DNA of 64,000 nt from Stenotrophomonas sp. 24(2023). GTDB lineage: Bacteria > Pseudomonadota > Gammaproteobacteria > Xanthomonadales > Xanthomonadaceae. The notes under the pieces are model-generated. The model worked only from the letters and a program-made list of their open reading frames with translations, did not search any database and had not been told where the DNA came from. Below, in pieces: positions 16,699 to 26,406 of the stretch (the first letter of the stretch is position 1; every line of letters begins with the position of its first letter). The stretch covers positions 310,001 through 374,000 of the forward strand of contig NZ_CP133160.1 in NCBI RefSeq assembly GCF_030913365.1. The letters run 5' to 3'. The translations under genes and the position numbers were made by a program.

Positions 16699-17604
16699 AT
16701 GACTGCCGAACCCGCGCACGACGCGAACCCGCCAACCCGGCCGCCCGCCCCCCAGCAGCAGGAAATGCCGCTGGCCGTGGTGCATGGGCAGCCGGTGCTG
16801 CAGATTCCGCAGGACCTGTACATCCCGCCGGATGCACTGGAAGTCATCCTGGATGCATTCGAGGGCCCGCTGGACCTGCTGCTGTACCTGATCCGCCGGC
16901 AGAACCTGGACGTGCTGGACATTCCCGTGGCCGAGATCACCCGGCAGTACGTGGAATACATCACCGTGATGCGCGAGCTGCGGTTCGAGCTGGCGGCCGA
17001 GTACCTGGTGATGGCCGCGATCCTGGCCGAGGTGAAGTCGCGCATGCTGCTGCCGCGCCCGGTCAGCGAGGACGGCGATGAGGCCGACCCGCGCGCCGAA
17101 CTGGTACGCCGGCTGCAGGAGTACGAACGTTTCAAGCAGGCCGCCGAGGACATCGACGCCCTGCCCCGCCAGGACCGCGACACCACCGTGGTCCATGCCT
17201 TCGTGCCCGAGCGCGCTGCGGTGAAGCTGCCGCCGCCGGTGGACCTGAAGGAGATGCTGCTGGCGCTGCACGATGTGATGCGCCGCGCCGAGCTGTTCAG
17301 CGGCCACGCGATCAAGCGCGAGGCACTGAGTGTCCGGCAGCGCATGGGCGATATCCTGGGCCGCATGGAAGACGGCCGGTTCTACCGTTTTGAAAGCCTG
17401 TTCACCGCAGAAGAAGGCAAGCTCGGTGTACTGGTCACCTTCCTGGCCGTGCTGGAACTGGCCAAGGAACAGCTGCTGGACATTGTCCAGGAAGCACCGC
17501 TGGCGGCGATCTACGTCAAGTCGCTGGCGTCCGGCAACACCAATGCCCCGCTGCAGTTCAGCAGCGAGTTCGACGACAACGACGCCGCCAACGAGACCGA
17601 GTGA
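16699..17604 (+). CDS. scpA: Segregation and condensation protein A
   Basis: A 301-residue kleisin that bridges SMC heads and ScpB in the SMC-ScpAB condensin. After a Pro-rich 45-residue N-terminus, the kleisin core begins at AFEGPLDLLLYLIRRQNLDVLDIPVAEITRQY, the signature ScpA start. EYLVMAAILAEVKSRMLLP and a C-terminal winged-helix segment (GVLVTFLAVLELAKEQLLDIVQ) follow. The ATG sits directly after a TAG triplet and has only a weak ribosome site. The stop is 13 bp before scpB, so the two are co-expressed. Confidence 0.95.
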   Translation: MTAEPAHDANPPTRPPAPQQQEMPLAVVHGQPVLQIPQDLYIPPDALEVILDAFEGPLDLLLYLIRRQNLDVLDIPVAEITRQYVEYITVMRELRFELAAEYLVMAAILAEVKSRMLLPRPVSEDGDEADPRAELVRRLQEYERFKQAAEDIDALPRQDRDTTVVHAFVPERAAVKLPPPVDLKEMLLALHDVMRRAELFSGHAIKREALSVRQRMGDILGRMEDGRFYRFESLFTAEEGKLGVLVTFLAVLELAKEQLLDIVQEAPLAAIYVKSLASGNTNAPLQFSSEFDDNDAANETE

Positions 17605-17617
17605 GCGCTGCCTGCCG

Positions 17618-18502
17618 ATGGATCAACCGCTGATCAACCGCATAGTCGAGGGCGCGCTGCTGGCATCGAGCCAGCCGCTGACCCTGGCCCAGCTCAAGGA
17701 CCTGTTCCCCGAGGACGAGCCGGTGCCGCCGGGCAGCGTCGAACGGGCGCTGGAGCAGCTGCGCGAGGCCTGCGGCGGACGCGGCGTGGAACTGGTCGAG
17801 GTGGCCTCCGGCTTCCGCTACCAGGTGACCGGCGAAGTACACAGCTGGATCAGCCGGCTGTGGACCGAACGCAAGACCCGTTATACCCGTGCCACCCTGG
17901 AAACCCTGGCACTGATCGCCTACCGCCAGCCCATCACCCGCGGCGAGATCGAACAGGTGCGCGGCGTGGCGGTAAGCAGCAACATCATCCAGGCCCTGGA
18001 AGAGCGCGAGTGGATCCGCGTCGTCGGCCACCGCGACGTGCCCGGCAAGCCCGCGCTGTTCGGCACCACCAAGGGCTTCCTGGACTACTTCGGGCTCAAG
18101 CGCCTGGACGAACTGCCGCCCCTGTCCGAACTGAAGGACCTGGGCGAACTGGAACCGCAGCTGCCGCTGGACCGTGATGCGCCGGCTGCCGCCAGCGCCG
18201 CCGGCCCGGACGTGGCCGCCAACGATGCCGGGGATGACATCCCGGCGAACATCGCGCCGGGCAGCACTGCCGGCGATGATGCCCTGAACTCCTCCGCCGC
18301 CGGAGACGCGGCGGACCCCGATGAGCCAGCACCTTCGCCCACTGATGACGGGCACCCCGCAACCGCGCCGGGACCGCGCGCGGAACACCAGAACGAAAGC
18401 GAAGACAACGCCGTCGCGACGACGACCGTGGCTGTTGACCAAGCCGAGTCCGAACCAGAGGCCGACGTCGAGATCGCCGGCCGGAGCAAAGTAAATGAGT
18501 GA
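17618..18502 (+). CDS. scpB: Segregation and condensation protein B
   Basis: A 294-residue partner of ScpA. Two winged-helix domains are visible in the first 185 residues: MDQPLINRIVEGALLASSQPLTL, the conserved RYTRATLETLALIAYRQPITRGEIEQVRGVAVSSNIIQALEEREWI, and the GKPALFGTTKGFLDYFGLKRLDELPPL end of the fold. The remaining 105 residues are Asp/Ala/Pro-rich and look disordered, longer than the usual tail. The gene starts 13 bp after scpA and overlaps rluB by 8 bp. Confidence 0.95.
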   Translation: MDQPLINRIVEGALLASSQPLTLAQLKDLFPEDEPVPPGSVERALEQLREACGGRGVELVEVASGFRYQVTGEVHSWISRLWTERKTRYTRATLETLALIAYRQPITRGEIEQVRGVAVSSNIIQALEEREWIRVVGHRDVPGKPALFGTTKGFLDYFGLKRLDELPPLSELKDLGELEPQLPLDRDAPAAASAAGPDVAANDAGDDIPANIAPGSTAGDDALNSSAAGDAADPDEPAPSPTDDGHPATAPGPRAEHQNESEDNAVATTTVAVDQAESEPEADVEIAGRSKVNE

Positions 18503-20120
18503 CACCCCTCGCAAGCTGTCGTTGAACAAGCTCTCGCTCAAGCGCGAAGCCACCACCGAACAGTTCAAGCTGGAAGAACGCCTGCACAAGGTGCTGGCCC
18601 AGGCCGGCCTCGGCTCGCGTCGTGCGCTGGAACAGCGCATCGCCGAAGGCCTGGTCAAGGTCAATGGCGAAGTCGCGCAGACCGGCATGTCGGTCAAGAG
18701 CGGCGACAAGATCGAACTGGACGGCCGCGGCTTCGTCGCCACCGCCCTGAGCGAGCCCTCGCGCGTGCTGGTCTACAACAAGCCGGAAGGCGAAGTGACC
18801 ACGCGTGAAGATCCCGAAGGCCGCCCGACGGTGTTCGAATCCCTGCCGGCACTGAAGGGCGCCCGCTGGATCGCCATCGGCCGCCTGGACATCAACACCA
18901 CCGGCCTGCTGCTGGCCACCACCGACGGTGAACTGGCCAACGCCATGATGCACCCGTCGTTCGAGGTCGAGCGCGAATACGTGGTGCGTGTGCGCGCACC
19001 GGAAGGCCAGGAAAAGGTCAGCGATGCCATCGTCGACCGCCTCGCCCGTGGCGTGGCCCTGGACGACGGCCCGGCCAAGTTCGACGAGATCGAACGCATC
19101 GGCGGCACCGATTCGCACGACTGGTTCCGCGTCGTGGTCAAGGAAGGCCGTAACCGCGAAGTGCGCCGCCTGTGGGAATCGCAGGGGTGCCAGGTCAGCC
19201 GACTCAAGCGCACCCGCTATGGCAAGGTCAGCCTGCCGCGCGAACTGGCCCGTGGCCACTCGGTGGAACTGCCGAGCAGCCAGGTCGAGGCGCTGCGCGC
19301 CCAGTTGAAGCTGGAAGAAGGCGCGCCGTCGGCCCTGACCCTGCAGCCGGTGATCGGCCAGCGCCGTGCGGCCAAGACCACCGTGCGCGTGCGCGATGGC
19401 GGCGGCCGTGGCAATGCCTATGTGAACGGCCACAGCACCGCCGATGAAGGCCGCGAACTGCGCCGCTTCGACACCCTGCGCGAAGACCGCGGCCGCGGCC
19501 GTGGCGGCAAGGGCGGCGGCTTCAAGGGCGGCCTGACCGTCAGCGGCGAAGCGGCGGCCAAGCAGTCGCAGAAGCCGTTCAAGCAGCGCAAGCCGAAGAA
19601 TGACCGCGCCCTGCCGGAAGGCAACCCGGCCGCATTCCGCACCTGGTACGTGCCGGACGGCGTCAGCACCGGCCCGAGCGGTCACCGCAACGCCGGTCCC
19701 GGCGCCCGCGGTCCGGGCGCCCGTGGCCCCGGTGCCGGCAAGCCCAAGGGCGCCGGCGGCGGCCAGGGCCGTGCCGGCTTCGGTGGCGGCAACGCGGGCG
19801 GTGGCCAGGGTCGCGGCAGCTTCGGTGGCGGCAACGCCGGCGGCGGCAACCGTGGCCAGCAGGGCAACAAGCATCCGTATGGCCATCCGGGCAACGCCCC
19901 GTCGTTCCCGTCCGACCACGCCACCCCGGGCTTCAACCCGTATGGCAGCCCGAAGCCGGCCCAGGGCGCGCGTCCGGGCGGTCGTGGCCCTGGCGGTGGC
20001 AACCGTGGTCCGGGCGGCAATCGTGGCCCCGGCGGCCCGGGTGGCAACCGTGGCCCGGGGGGGCCCGGCGGCAACCGCGGTCCCGGCGGCCCGCGCCGCA
20101 GCGGCCCGCGCGGCGGCTGA
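18495..20120 (+). CDS. rluB: 23S rRNA pseudouridine synthase RluB with Gly-rich tail
   Basis: A 541-residue RsuA/RluB-type pseudouridine synthase, which modifies U2605 of 23S rRNA in E. coli. An S4 domain (EERLHKVLAQAGLGSRRALEQRIAEGLVKVNGE) precedes the catalytic domain with the motif GRLDINTTGLLLATTDGEL, where Asp is the nucleophile; the KEGRNREVRRLWESQGCQVSRLKR segment is RluB-like. From about residue 290 the protein is a low-complexity tail rich in Gly, Arg, Asn and Pro, ending in repeated NRGPGG units. The start overlaps the scpB end by 8 bp. scpA-scpB-rluB is a common gene order. Confidence 0.94.
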   Translation: MSDTPRKLSLNKLSLKREATTEQFKLEERLHKVLAQAGLGSRRALEQRIAEGLVKVNGEVAQTGMSVKSGDKIELDGRGFVATALSEPSRVLVYNKPEGEVTTREDPEGRPTVFESLPALKGARWIAIGRLDINTTGLLLATTDGELANAMMHPSFEVEREYVVRVRAPEGQEKVSDAIVDRLARGVALDDGPAKFDEIERIGGTDSHDWFRVVVKEGRNREVRRLWESQGCQVSRLKRTRYGKVSLPRELARGHSVELPSSQVEALRAQLKLEEGAPSALTLQPVIGQRRAAKTTVRVRDGGGRGNAYVNGHSTADEGRELRRFDTLREDRGRGRGGKGGGFKGGLTVSGEAAAKQSQKPFKQRKPKNDRALPEGNPAAFRTWYVPDGVSTGPSGHRNAGPGARGPGARGPGAGKPKGAGGGQGRAGFGGGNAGGGQGRGSFGGGNAGGGNRGQQGNKHPYGHPGNAPSFPSDHATPGFNPYGSPKPAQGARPGGRGPGGGNRGPGGNRGPGGPGGNRGPGGPGGNRGPGGPRRSGPRGG

Positions 20121-20141
20121 TCCCGCTCTGGCATGAAACAG

Positions 20142-20165
20142 AAAACCCGGCTTCGGCCGGGTTTT
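20142..20165 (+). terminator. Terminator after rluB
   Basis: AAAACCCGGC-TTCG-GCCGGGTTTT, a perfect 10-bp stem with a UUCG tetraloop, lies 21 bp after the rluB stop. The A/T-rich ends on both sides would let it work in either direction. Confidence 0.92.
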
Positions 20166-20275
20166 CCGTTTCCAGAGGATGCCACCCATCAGAATGTTCC
20201 GAAGCACCGTGCCATCGGCACAGCACGCAGAACGCATCCGCTATGATCCCCGGCCCTTCGCCGCCCGAGCGCATC

Positions 20276-20989
20276 ATGGCCACGCCCGTTCCCTCGACAC
20301 CGCGCACCCTCGACAGCGTGCAGCAGCTGGTCGCCGACATCACCGCCAGCAACCGGACTGGACGCCTGTTCCGGGGCCAGGGCAATGCGGCGCATGACCT
20401 CGTGCCCTCGCTGTACCGCCATGCCGAGGCCGTGAAGAACCGTGGATTTGACCTTGAAAAGATGGAAGCGAACGCACTGTCCATCCTGCGTGCGGAATCG
20501 CCATTGCTGCATGCGGCGGCACCGCAGTCCGAACTGGAACTGATGGCGCTGGCCCAGCACCATGGCCTGCCCACGCGGCTGCTGGACTGGAGCCTGTCAC
20601 CTCTGATCGCCCTGTTCTTTGCCGTGCAGTACCCGGGCAACACCGATGCCGCCCTGTACATGCTGGCCGAAGACGCACTCACGTGGCACTACGCCCCCAG
20701 AATCGGCGCCACCGCCACCGAGCCAAGCGGAAAGGAGCCTTTCATCTACCTGTCCAAGCACATCACCAGCCGCCTGCGCGCGCAGCGTGGTGTCTTCACC
20801 TATCACCCTGACCACCGCCCACTGCAGCACGAAGGGCTGACCAAGTTCACCATTCCCCAGCACAGGATCGCGCTGATCCGCCGGGAGCTGTTGCAGCTGG
20901 GCATCGATGAAAAGCTGATCTACGACGACCTGGACGGCCTGTGCCGGGACATGAAACTACGCCACTTCGAAGGTATCGACCCGCGCTGA
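20276..20989 (+). CDS. FRG-domain protein
   Basis: About 237 residues. The FRG domain, named for its Phe/Tyr-Arg-Gly motif, is visible as RLFRGQGNAAHDLVPSLYRH early on, then ELMALAQHHGLPTRLLDWSLSPLIALFFAV, the hallmark central segment. The biochemical role of FRG domains is not established. The ATG at 20276 (MATPVPS) is preferred; an in-frame ATG at 20243 would add 11 residues. It is a single gene between the rluB terminator and a convergent small gene, with no obvious functional partner. Confidence 0.85.
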   Translation: MATPVPSTPRTLDSVQQLVADITASNRTGRLFRGQGNAAHDLVPSLYRHAEAVKNRGFDLEKMEANALSILRAESPLLHAAAPQSELELMALAQHHGLPTRLLDWSLSPLIALFFAVQYPGNTDAALYMLAEDALTWHYAPRIGATATEPSGKEPFIYLSKHITSRLRAQRGVFTYHPDHRPLQHEGLTKFTIPQHRIALIRRELLQLGIDEKLIYDDLDGLCRDMKLRHFEGIDPR

Positions 20990-21016
20990 GCGCGGGTCAT
21001 CCAGACCGCCGGCAGT

Positions 21017-21451
21017 TCAGCGGCGGCGGATCACGAACGAAGAGCCATCCACGCCCAGGTCCCAGCCGCGGCCGGTACCGGCCAGCGCCAGCGAGACATC
21101 GCCCTTGGTCATCGCCAGCGCGCCACCGGAGCGGATCGCACCAGCATGTGCACCCAGGGCTACGTACTTGCCCAGCAGGTCATCGAGCGAATAGGCGCCG
21201 CTGAAGCGGCCCTTGCCATCGACGATCTTCGATTTGCCCACGGTCAGGCCACCGCCGGTGACCTTGATGCGCACGGGAATGCGCGCACCGTTGGCGCAGG
21301 TGATGGTGCCGGTACCCGACGCAGTCTTGTAGAACAACGACCAGCCGGACAGGTTGTAGCGCAGATCGCAGTCGATGTTGCCGGCGGCCTGCGCAGCGGG
21401 GGCCAGCGTAGCGGCGGCCAAGGCCAGCAGCGGGGCAAGGAATTTTTTCAT
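21017..21451 (-). CDS. Small exported protein of unknown function
   Basis: A 144-residue protein with a clear signal peptide (MKKFLAPLLALAAATLAPAAQA-A). The mature part is small and Gly-rich with a probable beta structure: GNIDCDLRYNLSGWSLFYKTASGTGTITCANG holds two Cys residues that could form a disulfide, then KVTGGGLTVGKSKIVDGKGRFSG and GDVSLALAGTGRGWDLGVDGSSFVI. I do not recognise a named family. It stands alone, convergent with the FRG gene and about 90 bp upstream of the omega-amidase gene's stop. Confidence 0.75.
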   Translation of the reverse strand: MKKFLAPLLALAAATLAPAAQAAGNIDCDLRYNLSGWSLFYKTASGTGTITCANGARIPVRIKVTGGGLTVGKSKIVDGKGRFSGAYSLDDLLGKYVALGAHAGAIRSGGALAMTKGDVSLALAGTGRGWDLGVDGSSFVIRRR

Positions 21452-21544
21452 CGGCAGAATGCCCACAGCGGTCGGAGTGGCGGCGAATCTAGCAGCGGTG
21501 GCGTGCCGGTGCGATGCAGGCACGGCCACCGGTGCGGCCAGCGT

Positions 21545-22351
21545 TCAGGCGTGCTCGTCCAGATGGAAGGCATCGGCATCGAGCATGGCCGGGAAGCGCG
21601 CGCGATGCGCGGCCAGCGCCTGTGCCGAGATGGTGGTGGTGACCACCTGCTCGTGCTCGCGGATCTCCACCTGCGGCTGGCCGAGAAAATCCAGCACCAC
21701 GCTGTCGCCGGCATAGTGCAGCGCATTGCCGTCCACACCGATGCGGTTGACCGCCGCGACGAAGCACAGGTTCTCGATCGCGCGCGCGCGCAGCAGCGTC
21801 TTCCACGCATAGGCGCGCGCCGAGGGCCAGTTGGCCACGAAGATCTGCAGGTCGAAGTCCAGCTGCTCTGGCCGCTCCACGTTGTAGCGGTTGCGGCAGA
21901 ACACCGGGAAGCGCAGGTCGTAGCAGACCTGCGGATTGATCCGCCAGCCCTTCCATTCCACGGTCAGGCGCTCGCGCCCGGCGGCATAGCGCTCGTGCTC
22001 GCCACCGTAGCGGAACAGGTGGCGCTTGTCGTAGTACTGCAGGCCACCATCGGGCGTGGCGAACAGCAGGCGGTTGTAGACACCGCCCGCCTCGCGCAGC
22101 TGCACGCTGCCGACCACGGCCGCCCCCAGCGTTGCAGCCTGTTCGCGTACCCAGGCCACGGTCGGGCCGTCCATGCCCTCGGCCTGGGCGATGGCCTCGT
22201 TGGAGAAGCCACTGGTGAAGGTTTCCGGCAGGATCACCAGGTCGGTGGTGCCGGCCAGCGGTGCCAGCAGCGCACCGTAGTAGGCGCGGTTGCCGGCCGG
22301 GTCATGCCAGCGGGTGTTGCCCTGGATCAGGGAAATGCGCAGGTCCTGCAT
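21545..22351 (-). CDS. Nitrilase-superfamily omega-amidase (YafV-like)
   Basis: A 268-residue carbon-nitrogen hydrolase. The Glu-Lys-Cys catalytic triad is complete: Glu43 in LPETF, Lys109 in YYDKRHLFR and Cys143 in [10 protein letters not shown]. The compact form and the RHLF and [20 protein letters not shown] segments fit YafV/NIT2-type omega-amidases, which hydrolyse 2-oxoglutaramate or 2-oxosuccinamate. It lies 29 bp after an aminotransferase of the YbdL type; together they would transaminate a keto acid with glutamine and then remove the resulting oxoglutaramate. The start MQDLRIS fits this layout. Confidence 0.88.
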   Translation of the reverse strand: MQDLRISLIQGNTRWHDPAGNRAYYGALLAPLAGTTDLVILPETFTSGFSNEAIAQAEGMDGPTVAWVREQAATLGAAVVGSVQLREAGGVYNRLLFATPDGGLQYYDKRHLFRYGGEHERYAAGRERLTVEWKGWRINPQVCYDLRFPVFCRNRYNVERPEQLDFDLQIFVANWPSARAYAWKTLLRARAIENLCFVAAVNRIGVDGNALHYAGDSVVLDFLGQPQVEIREHEQVVTTTISAQALAAHRARFPAMLDADAFHLDEHA

Positions 22352-22380
22352 GGTCGTTTCTCCGCGTGTCCCGTGCCCGC

Positions 22381-23529
22381 TCACAGCAGGCGCAGGCGTT
22401 CGATCGCCGCATCCAGGGTGGCTTCGTTCTTGGCAAAGCACAGCCGCACCAGGCGCTGGCCCACCGGCGCGGTCTCGTAGAACGGCGACAGCGGAATGGC
22501 GGTCACGCCCTTTTCGATCGTCAGCCACTTCACGAATTCATGGTCCGGCAGATCGCTGATCGCCGAATAGTCCACCAGCTGGAAATAGCCGCCTGGCACC
22601 GGCAGCGGCTTCAGCCGCGTACCGGCCAGCTGCTCGCGGAAGCGGTCACGCTTGGCCTGGTAGAACGCGCCCAGTTCCAGGTGGTGTTCCGGCTCGTCGC
22701 GGATCATCGCGGCAAAGCCATACTGGGCCGGGCCGAAGCTGGTGAAGGTGTTGTACTGGTGCACCTTGCGGAATTCGGCGGTCAGCCGCGGCGGGGCCAC
22801 CGCGTAACCGATCTTCCAGCCGGTGCAGTGGTAGGTCTTGCCGAAGCTGGAGATGACGAAGGTGCGTTCGCGCAGTTCCGGGTAACGCAGCGCCGATTCA
22901 TGGCGGCGGCCGTCATAGATGATGTGCTCGTACACCTCATCGGAAATCAGGTAGATCTGCGTGCCACGCAGCACATCGGCCAGCGCCTGCATGTCCGCTC
23001 CGGTCAGCATCGCACCGGACGGGTTGTGCGGCGTGTTGACCATCAGCAGGCGCGTGCGCGGGGTGATCGCCGCACGCACGCGGTCCCAGTCCACGGCGAA
23101 GGTCTGCGGGTCCAGCGGCACGTGCACGGCCGTGGCGCCGGCCAGGTCGATGGCCGGTTCATAGCAGTCGTAGGCCGGGTCGAGCACGATCACTTCCTCG
23201 CCGGCACGCACCACGGCGTGGATGGCGTTGAAGATCGCTTCGGTGGCGCCGCTGGTGACGGTGATTTCCGTATCCGGGTCGATCTGTGCGCCATACAGGT
23301 CCAGCGACTTCTGCGCGATGGCCTGGCGCAGCGGGGCCACGCCGGTCATCGGCGGGTACTGGTTCAGGCCGGCAGCCATGGCCTTGGTGGTCTCGTCGAT
23401 CAGCCGCTGTGGCGCGGCGAAGTCCGGGAACCCCTGCCCCAGGTTGACCGCGCCGTGTTCGGCGGCGAGCTGGGACATCACGGTGAAGATGGTGGTGCCC
23501 ACCTTGGGCAGCTTGGTGTTGGGTTGCAT
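22381..23529 (-). CDS. PLP-dependent aminotransferase, methionine/kynurenine type (YbdL-like)
   Basis: A 382-residue fold-type I class-I aminotransferase. Motifs: [11 protein letters not shown] near the N-terminus, the [10 protein letters not shown] loop (about 165-174), [13 protein letters not shown] with the PLP-ring Asp, and [15 protein letters not shown] with the Schiff-base Lys231. This is the pattern of methionine aminotransferase YbdL and of glutamine transaminase K/kynurenine aminotransferase. The omega-amidase encoded just downstream suggests glutamine is the amino donor, for example in regenerating methionine from 2-oxo-4-methylthiobutyrate. The ATG was chosen at [11 protein letters not shown]; the gene is divergent from ccmA across a 108-bp spacer. 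Confidence 0.9.
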   Translation of the reverse strand: MQPNTKLPKVGTTIFTVMSQLAAEHGAVNLGQGFPDFAAPQRLIDETTKAMAAGLNQYPPMTGVAPLRQAIAQKSLDLYGAQIDPDTEITVTSGATEAIFNAIHAVVRAGEEVIVLDPAYDCYEPAIDLAGATAVHVPLDPQTFAVDWDRVRAAITPRTRLLMVNTPHNPSGAMLTGADMQALADVLRGTQIYLISDEVYEHIIYDGRRHESALRYPELRERTFVISSFGKTYHCTGWKIGYAVAPPRLTAEFRKVHQYNTFTSFGPAQYGFAAMIRDEPEHHLELGAFYQAKRDRFREQLAGTRLKPLPVPGGYFQLVDYSAISDLPDHEFVKWLTIEKGVTAIPLSPFYETAPVGQRLVRLCFAKNEATLDAAIERLRLL

Positions 23530-23637
23530 CGGCCTGGCAGCAGCGGACGGGGGAGAGATCGGGCAGTGTACGCAATACCGGCCCCTGGTTTCACCGATAC
23601 AATCGGCACCTGTTCCCGGCATGAAGACCTGCGTCCC

Positions 23638-24297
23638 TTGGACACCCCTCCGTTGCTGGCCGCCAGCGGCCTTGGCTATTCCCGCAATGACGAACCGGTG
23701 TTCGGCCCGCTCGACTTCCAGGTCGATGCCGGCGAGGCCCTGCTGGTGCAGGGCGGCAACGGTGCCGGCAAGACCACCCTGCTGCGCGTGCTGGCCGGAC
23801 TGTCCCGCGCCGGCACGGGCAGCGTGAAGATCGACGGCAAGCCGGCCGGCACCGCCGAGCGTGCCCGTTACGTGGCCTACCTGGGCCACCTGCCGGCCCT
23901 CAAGCCCGACCTGGACACGCTGGAGAACCTGCACTTCCTGTGCGGGCTGCATGGCCGCCGCGCGCGGCAGATGCCCGGCAACGCGCTGGCCATCGTCGGC
24001 CTGGCCGGCTACGAGGACACCCTGGTACGGCACCTGTCAGCCGGGCAGAAGCGCCGGCTGGCCCTGGCCCGCCTGTGGCTGTCACCCGCCCCGCTGTGGC
24101 TGCTGGACGAGCCCTACGCCAACCTGGACCTGGAGGGCATCACCCTGGTCAACCGGATGATTTCCGCCCACCTGCGCAGTGGCGGGGCAGCCCTGGTCAC
24201 CACCCACGGTGCGTACGCCGCGCCGCCGGTACGTACGCGGCTGCTGGAACTGCCGCCTGCCGGGCCGGGCGTGGCCGTGCACGAGGACGCGGCATGA
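23638..24297 (+). CDS. ccmA: Heme exporter ATPase CcmA
   Basis: A 219-residue ABC ATPase that powers release of holo-CcmE in cytochrome c maturation. Walker A is GGNGAGKTT (39-47), the signature [15 protein letters not shown], and Walker [13 protein letters not shown]; the [22 protein letters not shown]-loop region is CcmA-like. No in-frame ATG precedes the domain, so I propose the TTG at 23638 as start; the nearby ATG at 23621 is in another frame. The gene heads the nine-gene ccm operon and overlaps ccmB by 4 bp. Confidence 0.94.
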   Translation: MDTPPLLAASGLGYSRNDEPVFGPLDFQVDAGEALLVQGGNGAGKTTLLRVLAGLSRAGTGSVKIDGKPAGTAERARYVAYLGHLPALKPDLDTLENLHFLCGLHGRRARQMPGNALAIVGLAGYEDTLVRHLSAGQKRRLALARLWLSPAPLWLLDEPYANLDLEGITLVNRMISAHLRSGGAALVTTHGAYAAPPVRTRLLELPPAGPGVAVHEDAA

Positions 24298-24989
24298 TCG
24301 CGCCGGGAACCGAACCGGGCCTGTGGCAGACCGCCCGCGCCCTGCTGGGCCGTGATCTGCGCCTGCTGTGGCGCCGCCGCGGCGATGCGTTGCAGCCACT
24401 GCTGTTCGCCCTGCTGGTGGTGGTGCTGTTCGCCCTGGCCCAGGGCCGCGACCCGCTGCGCCTGTCCTTCAGTGCCGCCGCCGTGCTGTGGCTGGCCGTG
24501 CTGCTGGCGGGCCAGCTGGCGCTGGATTCGCTGTTTCGTTCCGATGCCGAGGACGGCTCGCTGGAACAATGGCTGCTGGCGCCGGTGCCGCTGGCCTGGC
24601 TGGTGCTGGTGCGCGTGCTGCTGCACTGGGCCACCACCGCGCTGCCGCTGATCGTGCTGAGCCCGCTGCTGGCGGAAATGCTGCATCTGCCGCATGACCA
24701 GATACCGATGTTGCTGGCATCGTTGCTGCTGGGAACACCGGTGCTGAGCTTGATCGGTGGTGTGGTGGCCGCGCTGACCGTGGGCATCCGGCGCTCTGGT
24801 ATCCTCGTGGCGCTGCTGTCGCTGCCGTTGTACGTACCGGTGCTGGTGTTCGGTGCGGGCAGCCTGTCAGCGGCCAGCCGGGGCCAGGACCCGGTCGGCG
24901 CCCTGCTGATGCTCGGTGCCGGGCTGGTGGTCGCGCTGGTGCTGGCACCGCTGGCCACCGCCGCGGCGATCCGCATTTCCCTGAGCTGA
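24294..24989 (+). CDS. ccmB: Heme exporter membrane protein CcmB
   Basis: A 231-residue inner-membrane protein with about six hydrophobic helices. It partners CcmA and CcmC in the CcmABCD complex. Features typical of CcmB are the N-terminal [24 protein letters not shown], the [20 protein letters not shown] segment and [25 protein letters not shown]. The ATG overlaps the ccmA stop (ATGA). The stop lies 33 bp before ccmC. Confidence 0.94.
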   Translation: MIAPGTEPGLWQTARALLGRDLRLLWRRRGDALQPLLFALLVVVLFALAQGRDPLRLSFSAAAVLWLAVLLAGQLALDSLFRSDAEDGSLEQWLLAPVPLAWLVLVRVLLHWATTALPLIVLSPLLAEMLHLPHDQIPMLLASLLLGTPVLSLIGGVVAALTVGIRRSGILVALLSLPLYVPVLVFGAGSLSAASRGQDPVGALLMLGAGLVVALVLAPLATAAAIRISLS

Positions 24990-25022
24990 GCCAATCCGCA
25001 CCTACTGGATAGCCGCCACCGC

Positions 25023-25772
25023 ATGAACCCGATCGTCCGCTGGTTCCACCAACTCGGTTCACCGCCCACCTTCGACCGCTTCGCCCAGCGCTGGTCGCGC
25101 GTGTTCTACCTGTTGGCGGTACCGGTGCTGGCGGTGGGGCTGTGGCAGGCACTGTTCGTGGTGCCGGCCGACTACCAGCAGGGCGACAGTTTCCGCATCC
25201 TGTTCGTCCACGTGCCCAGTGCGTGGATGAGTCTGTTCGTGTTCGGCCTGATGGCGCTGTATGCCGCAATCGGCCTGGTCTGGCGGATCAAGCTCTGTGA
25301 GATTCTCGCCATGGCCTGCGCCCCGCTGGGGGCCGGTTTCACGCTGATCACCCTGCTGACCGGCAGCATCTGGGGCCGGCCGATGTGGGGCACCTGGTGG
25401 GACTGGGACCCGCGCCTGACCACCGAACTGCTGCTGCTGTTCCTCTATATCGGGGTGATCGGCCTGTACGTGGCCATCGAAGACCGCCGTGCCGCCGCAC
25501 GTGCGGCCGGGCTGATGGCCATTGTCGGCGTTGCCCTGCTGCCGGTGATCCGCTATTCGGTGGACTGGTGGGGCAGCCTGCACCAGGGCCAGAGCATCCG
25601 CCTGTTCGGGCCGACCACGCTCGATGCCAGCATGATCGCCCCGCTGTGGTGGATGGTGGTCGGCACCAAGCTGTGGTTTGCTGGCTCGCTGCTGGCCAAG
25701 GCACGCGCGGACAACCTGCAGCGTGAAGCAGGCAAGGACTGGGTGCGCCGGCACCTGCAGGAGAAGACATGA
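25023..25772 (+). CDS. ccmC: Heme-handling membrane protein CcmC
   Basis: A 249-residue six-helix membrane protein that loads heme onto CcmE. The periplasmic tryptophan-rich motif reads [13 protein letters not shown] (about 121-133), and the flanking heme-ligand histidines are likely His63 (FVHVPSAW) and the His in WGSLHQGQS. It is followed with a 4-bp overlap by ccmD. Length matches the family. Confidence 0.96.
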   Translation: MNPIVRWFHQLGSPPTFDRFAQRWSRVFYLLAVPVLAVGLWQALFVVPADYQQGDSFRILFVHVPSAWMSLFVFGLMALYAAIGLVWRIKLCEILAMACAPLGAGFTLITLLTGSIWGRPMWGTWWDWDPRLTTELLLLFLYIGVIGLYVAIEDRRAAARAAGLMAIVGVALLPVIRYSVDWWGSLHQGQSIRLFGPTTLDASMIAPLWWMVVGTKLWFAGSLLAKARADNLQREAGKDWVRRHLQEKT

Positions 25773-25948
25773 ATTACCTGGGCTATGTCGTCGCCGCCTA
25801 TGCGGTGTTCGTGGGGGTGCTCGGCGCGGATGCGCTCGGTTCCTGGCTGCGCCTGCGCTGGGCGGTCACCGCCGCGCAGCGCCGGCAGCAGCGCCAGCGC
25901 GCACGCGGCGATGCCGGTACGCCCGCCAGCGGCGAGCTGAGCCGATGA
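25769..25948 (+). CDS. ccmD: Heme exporter small subunit CcmD
   Basis: A 59-residue protein, short but well supported by position. [23 protein letters not shown] gives one transmembrane helix; the basic C-terminal half ([20 protein letters not shown]) is cytoplasmic, as in CcmD, which stabilises the CcmABC-CcmE complex. It overlaps ccmC and ccmE by 4 bp each (ATGA junctions at 25769 and 25945). Confidence 0.9.
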   Translation: MNYLGYVVAAYAVFVGVLGADALGSWLRLRWAVTAAQRRQQRQRARGDAGTPASGELSR

Positions 25949-26406
25949 ACCCGCAGCGTCGTCGCCGCCTGCTGTGGGTGGTGCTGCTGGTGGCCGCCTC
26001 CGGCCTGGCCACCACGCTGGTGGCGCTGGCCCTGCAGCGCAACGTCGCATACCTGTACACGCCGGCCGAGGTGCTGCGCGGCGACGCCGCCGGTGCCGAC
26101 CGTTTCCGCCTGGGGGGCATGGTCGAAAAAGGGTCGCTGTACCGCGAGCCCGGCTCGCTGCTGGCCCGCTTCACCGTCACCGACGGTGATGCGCAGCTGG
26201 TGGTGCGCAGCGAACAGATCCTGCCGGACCTGTTCCGCGAGGGCCAGGCCGTGGTGGTCACCGGGCGCCTGAGCGGCAACGAATTCGTGGCCGAAGAAGT
26301 ACTGGCCAAGCACGACGAAACCTACATGCCACGCGAAGTGGCCGACAAGATGGGCAAGGCGCACATCAAGCACGACGTGCCGGTGCCGGCGCCCGAGGTG
26401 CGCTGA
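25945..26406 (+). CDS. ccmE: Heme chaperone CcmE
   Basis: A 153-residue periplasmic heme chaperone anchored by an N-terminal helix ([26 protein letters not shown]). The beta-barrel OB fold includes [12 protein letters not shown] and the [17 protein letters not shown] strands. The heme-attaching His123 lies in [11 protein letters not shown], the H-type motif of gammaproteobacterial CcmE. The start is fixed by the ATGA overlap with ccmD, and the stop directly abuts ccmF. Confidence 0.96.
   Translation: MNPQRRRRLLWVVLLVAASGLATTLVALALQRNVAYLYTPAEVLRGDAAGADRFRLGGMVEKGSLYREPGSLLARFTVTDGDAQLVVRSEQILPDLFREGQAVVVTGRLSGNEFVAEEVLAKHDETYMPREVADKMGKAHIKHDVPVPAPEVR

Noticed and set aside
16352..16702. 116-residue plus-strand frame before scpA
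   Set aside because: No ribosome site, Cys/Arg/Pro-rich translation without a recognisable motif, and it runs into the scpA start.
18096..20237. 713-residue minus-strand frame opposite rluB
   Set aside because: Ala/Arg-rich shadow of the G-rich rluB tail.
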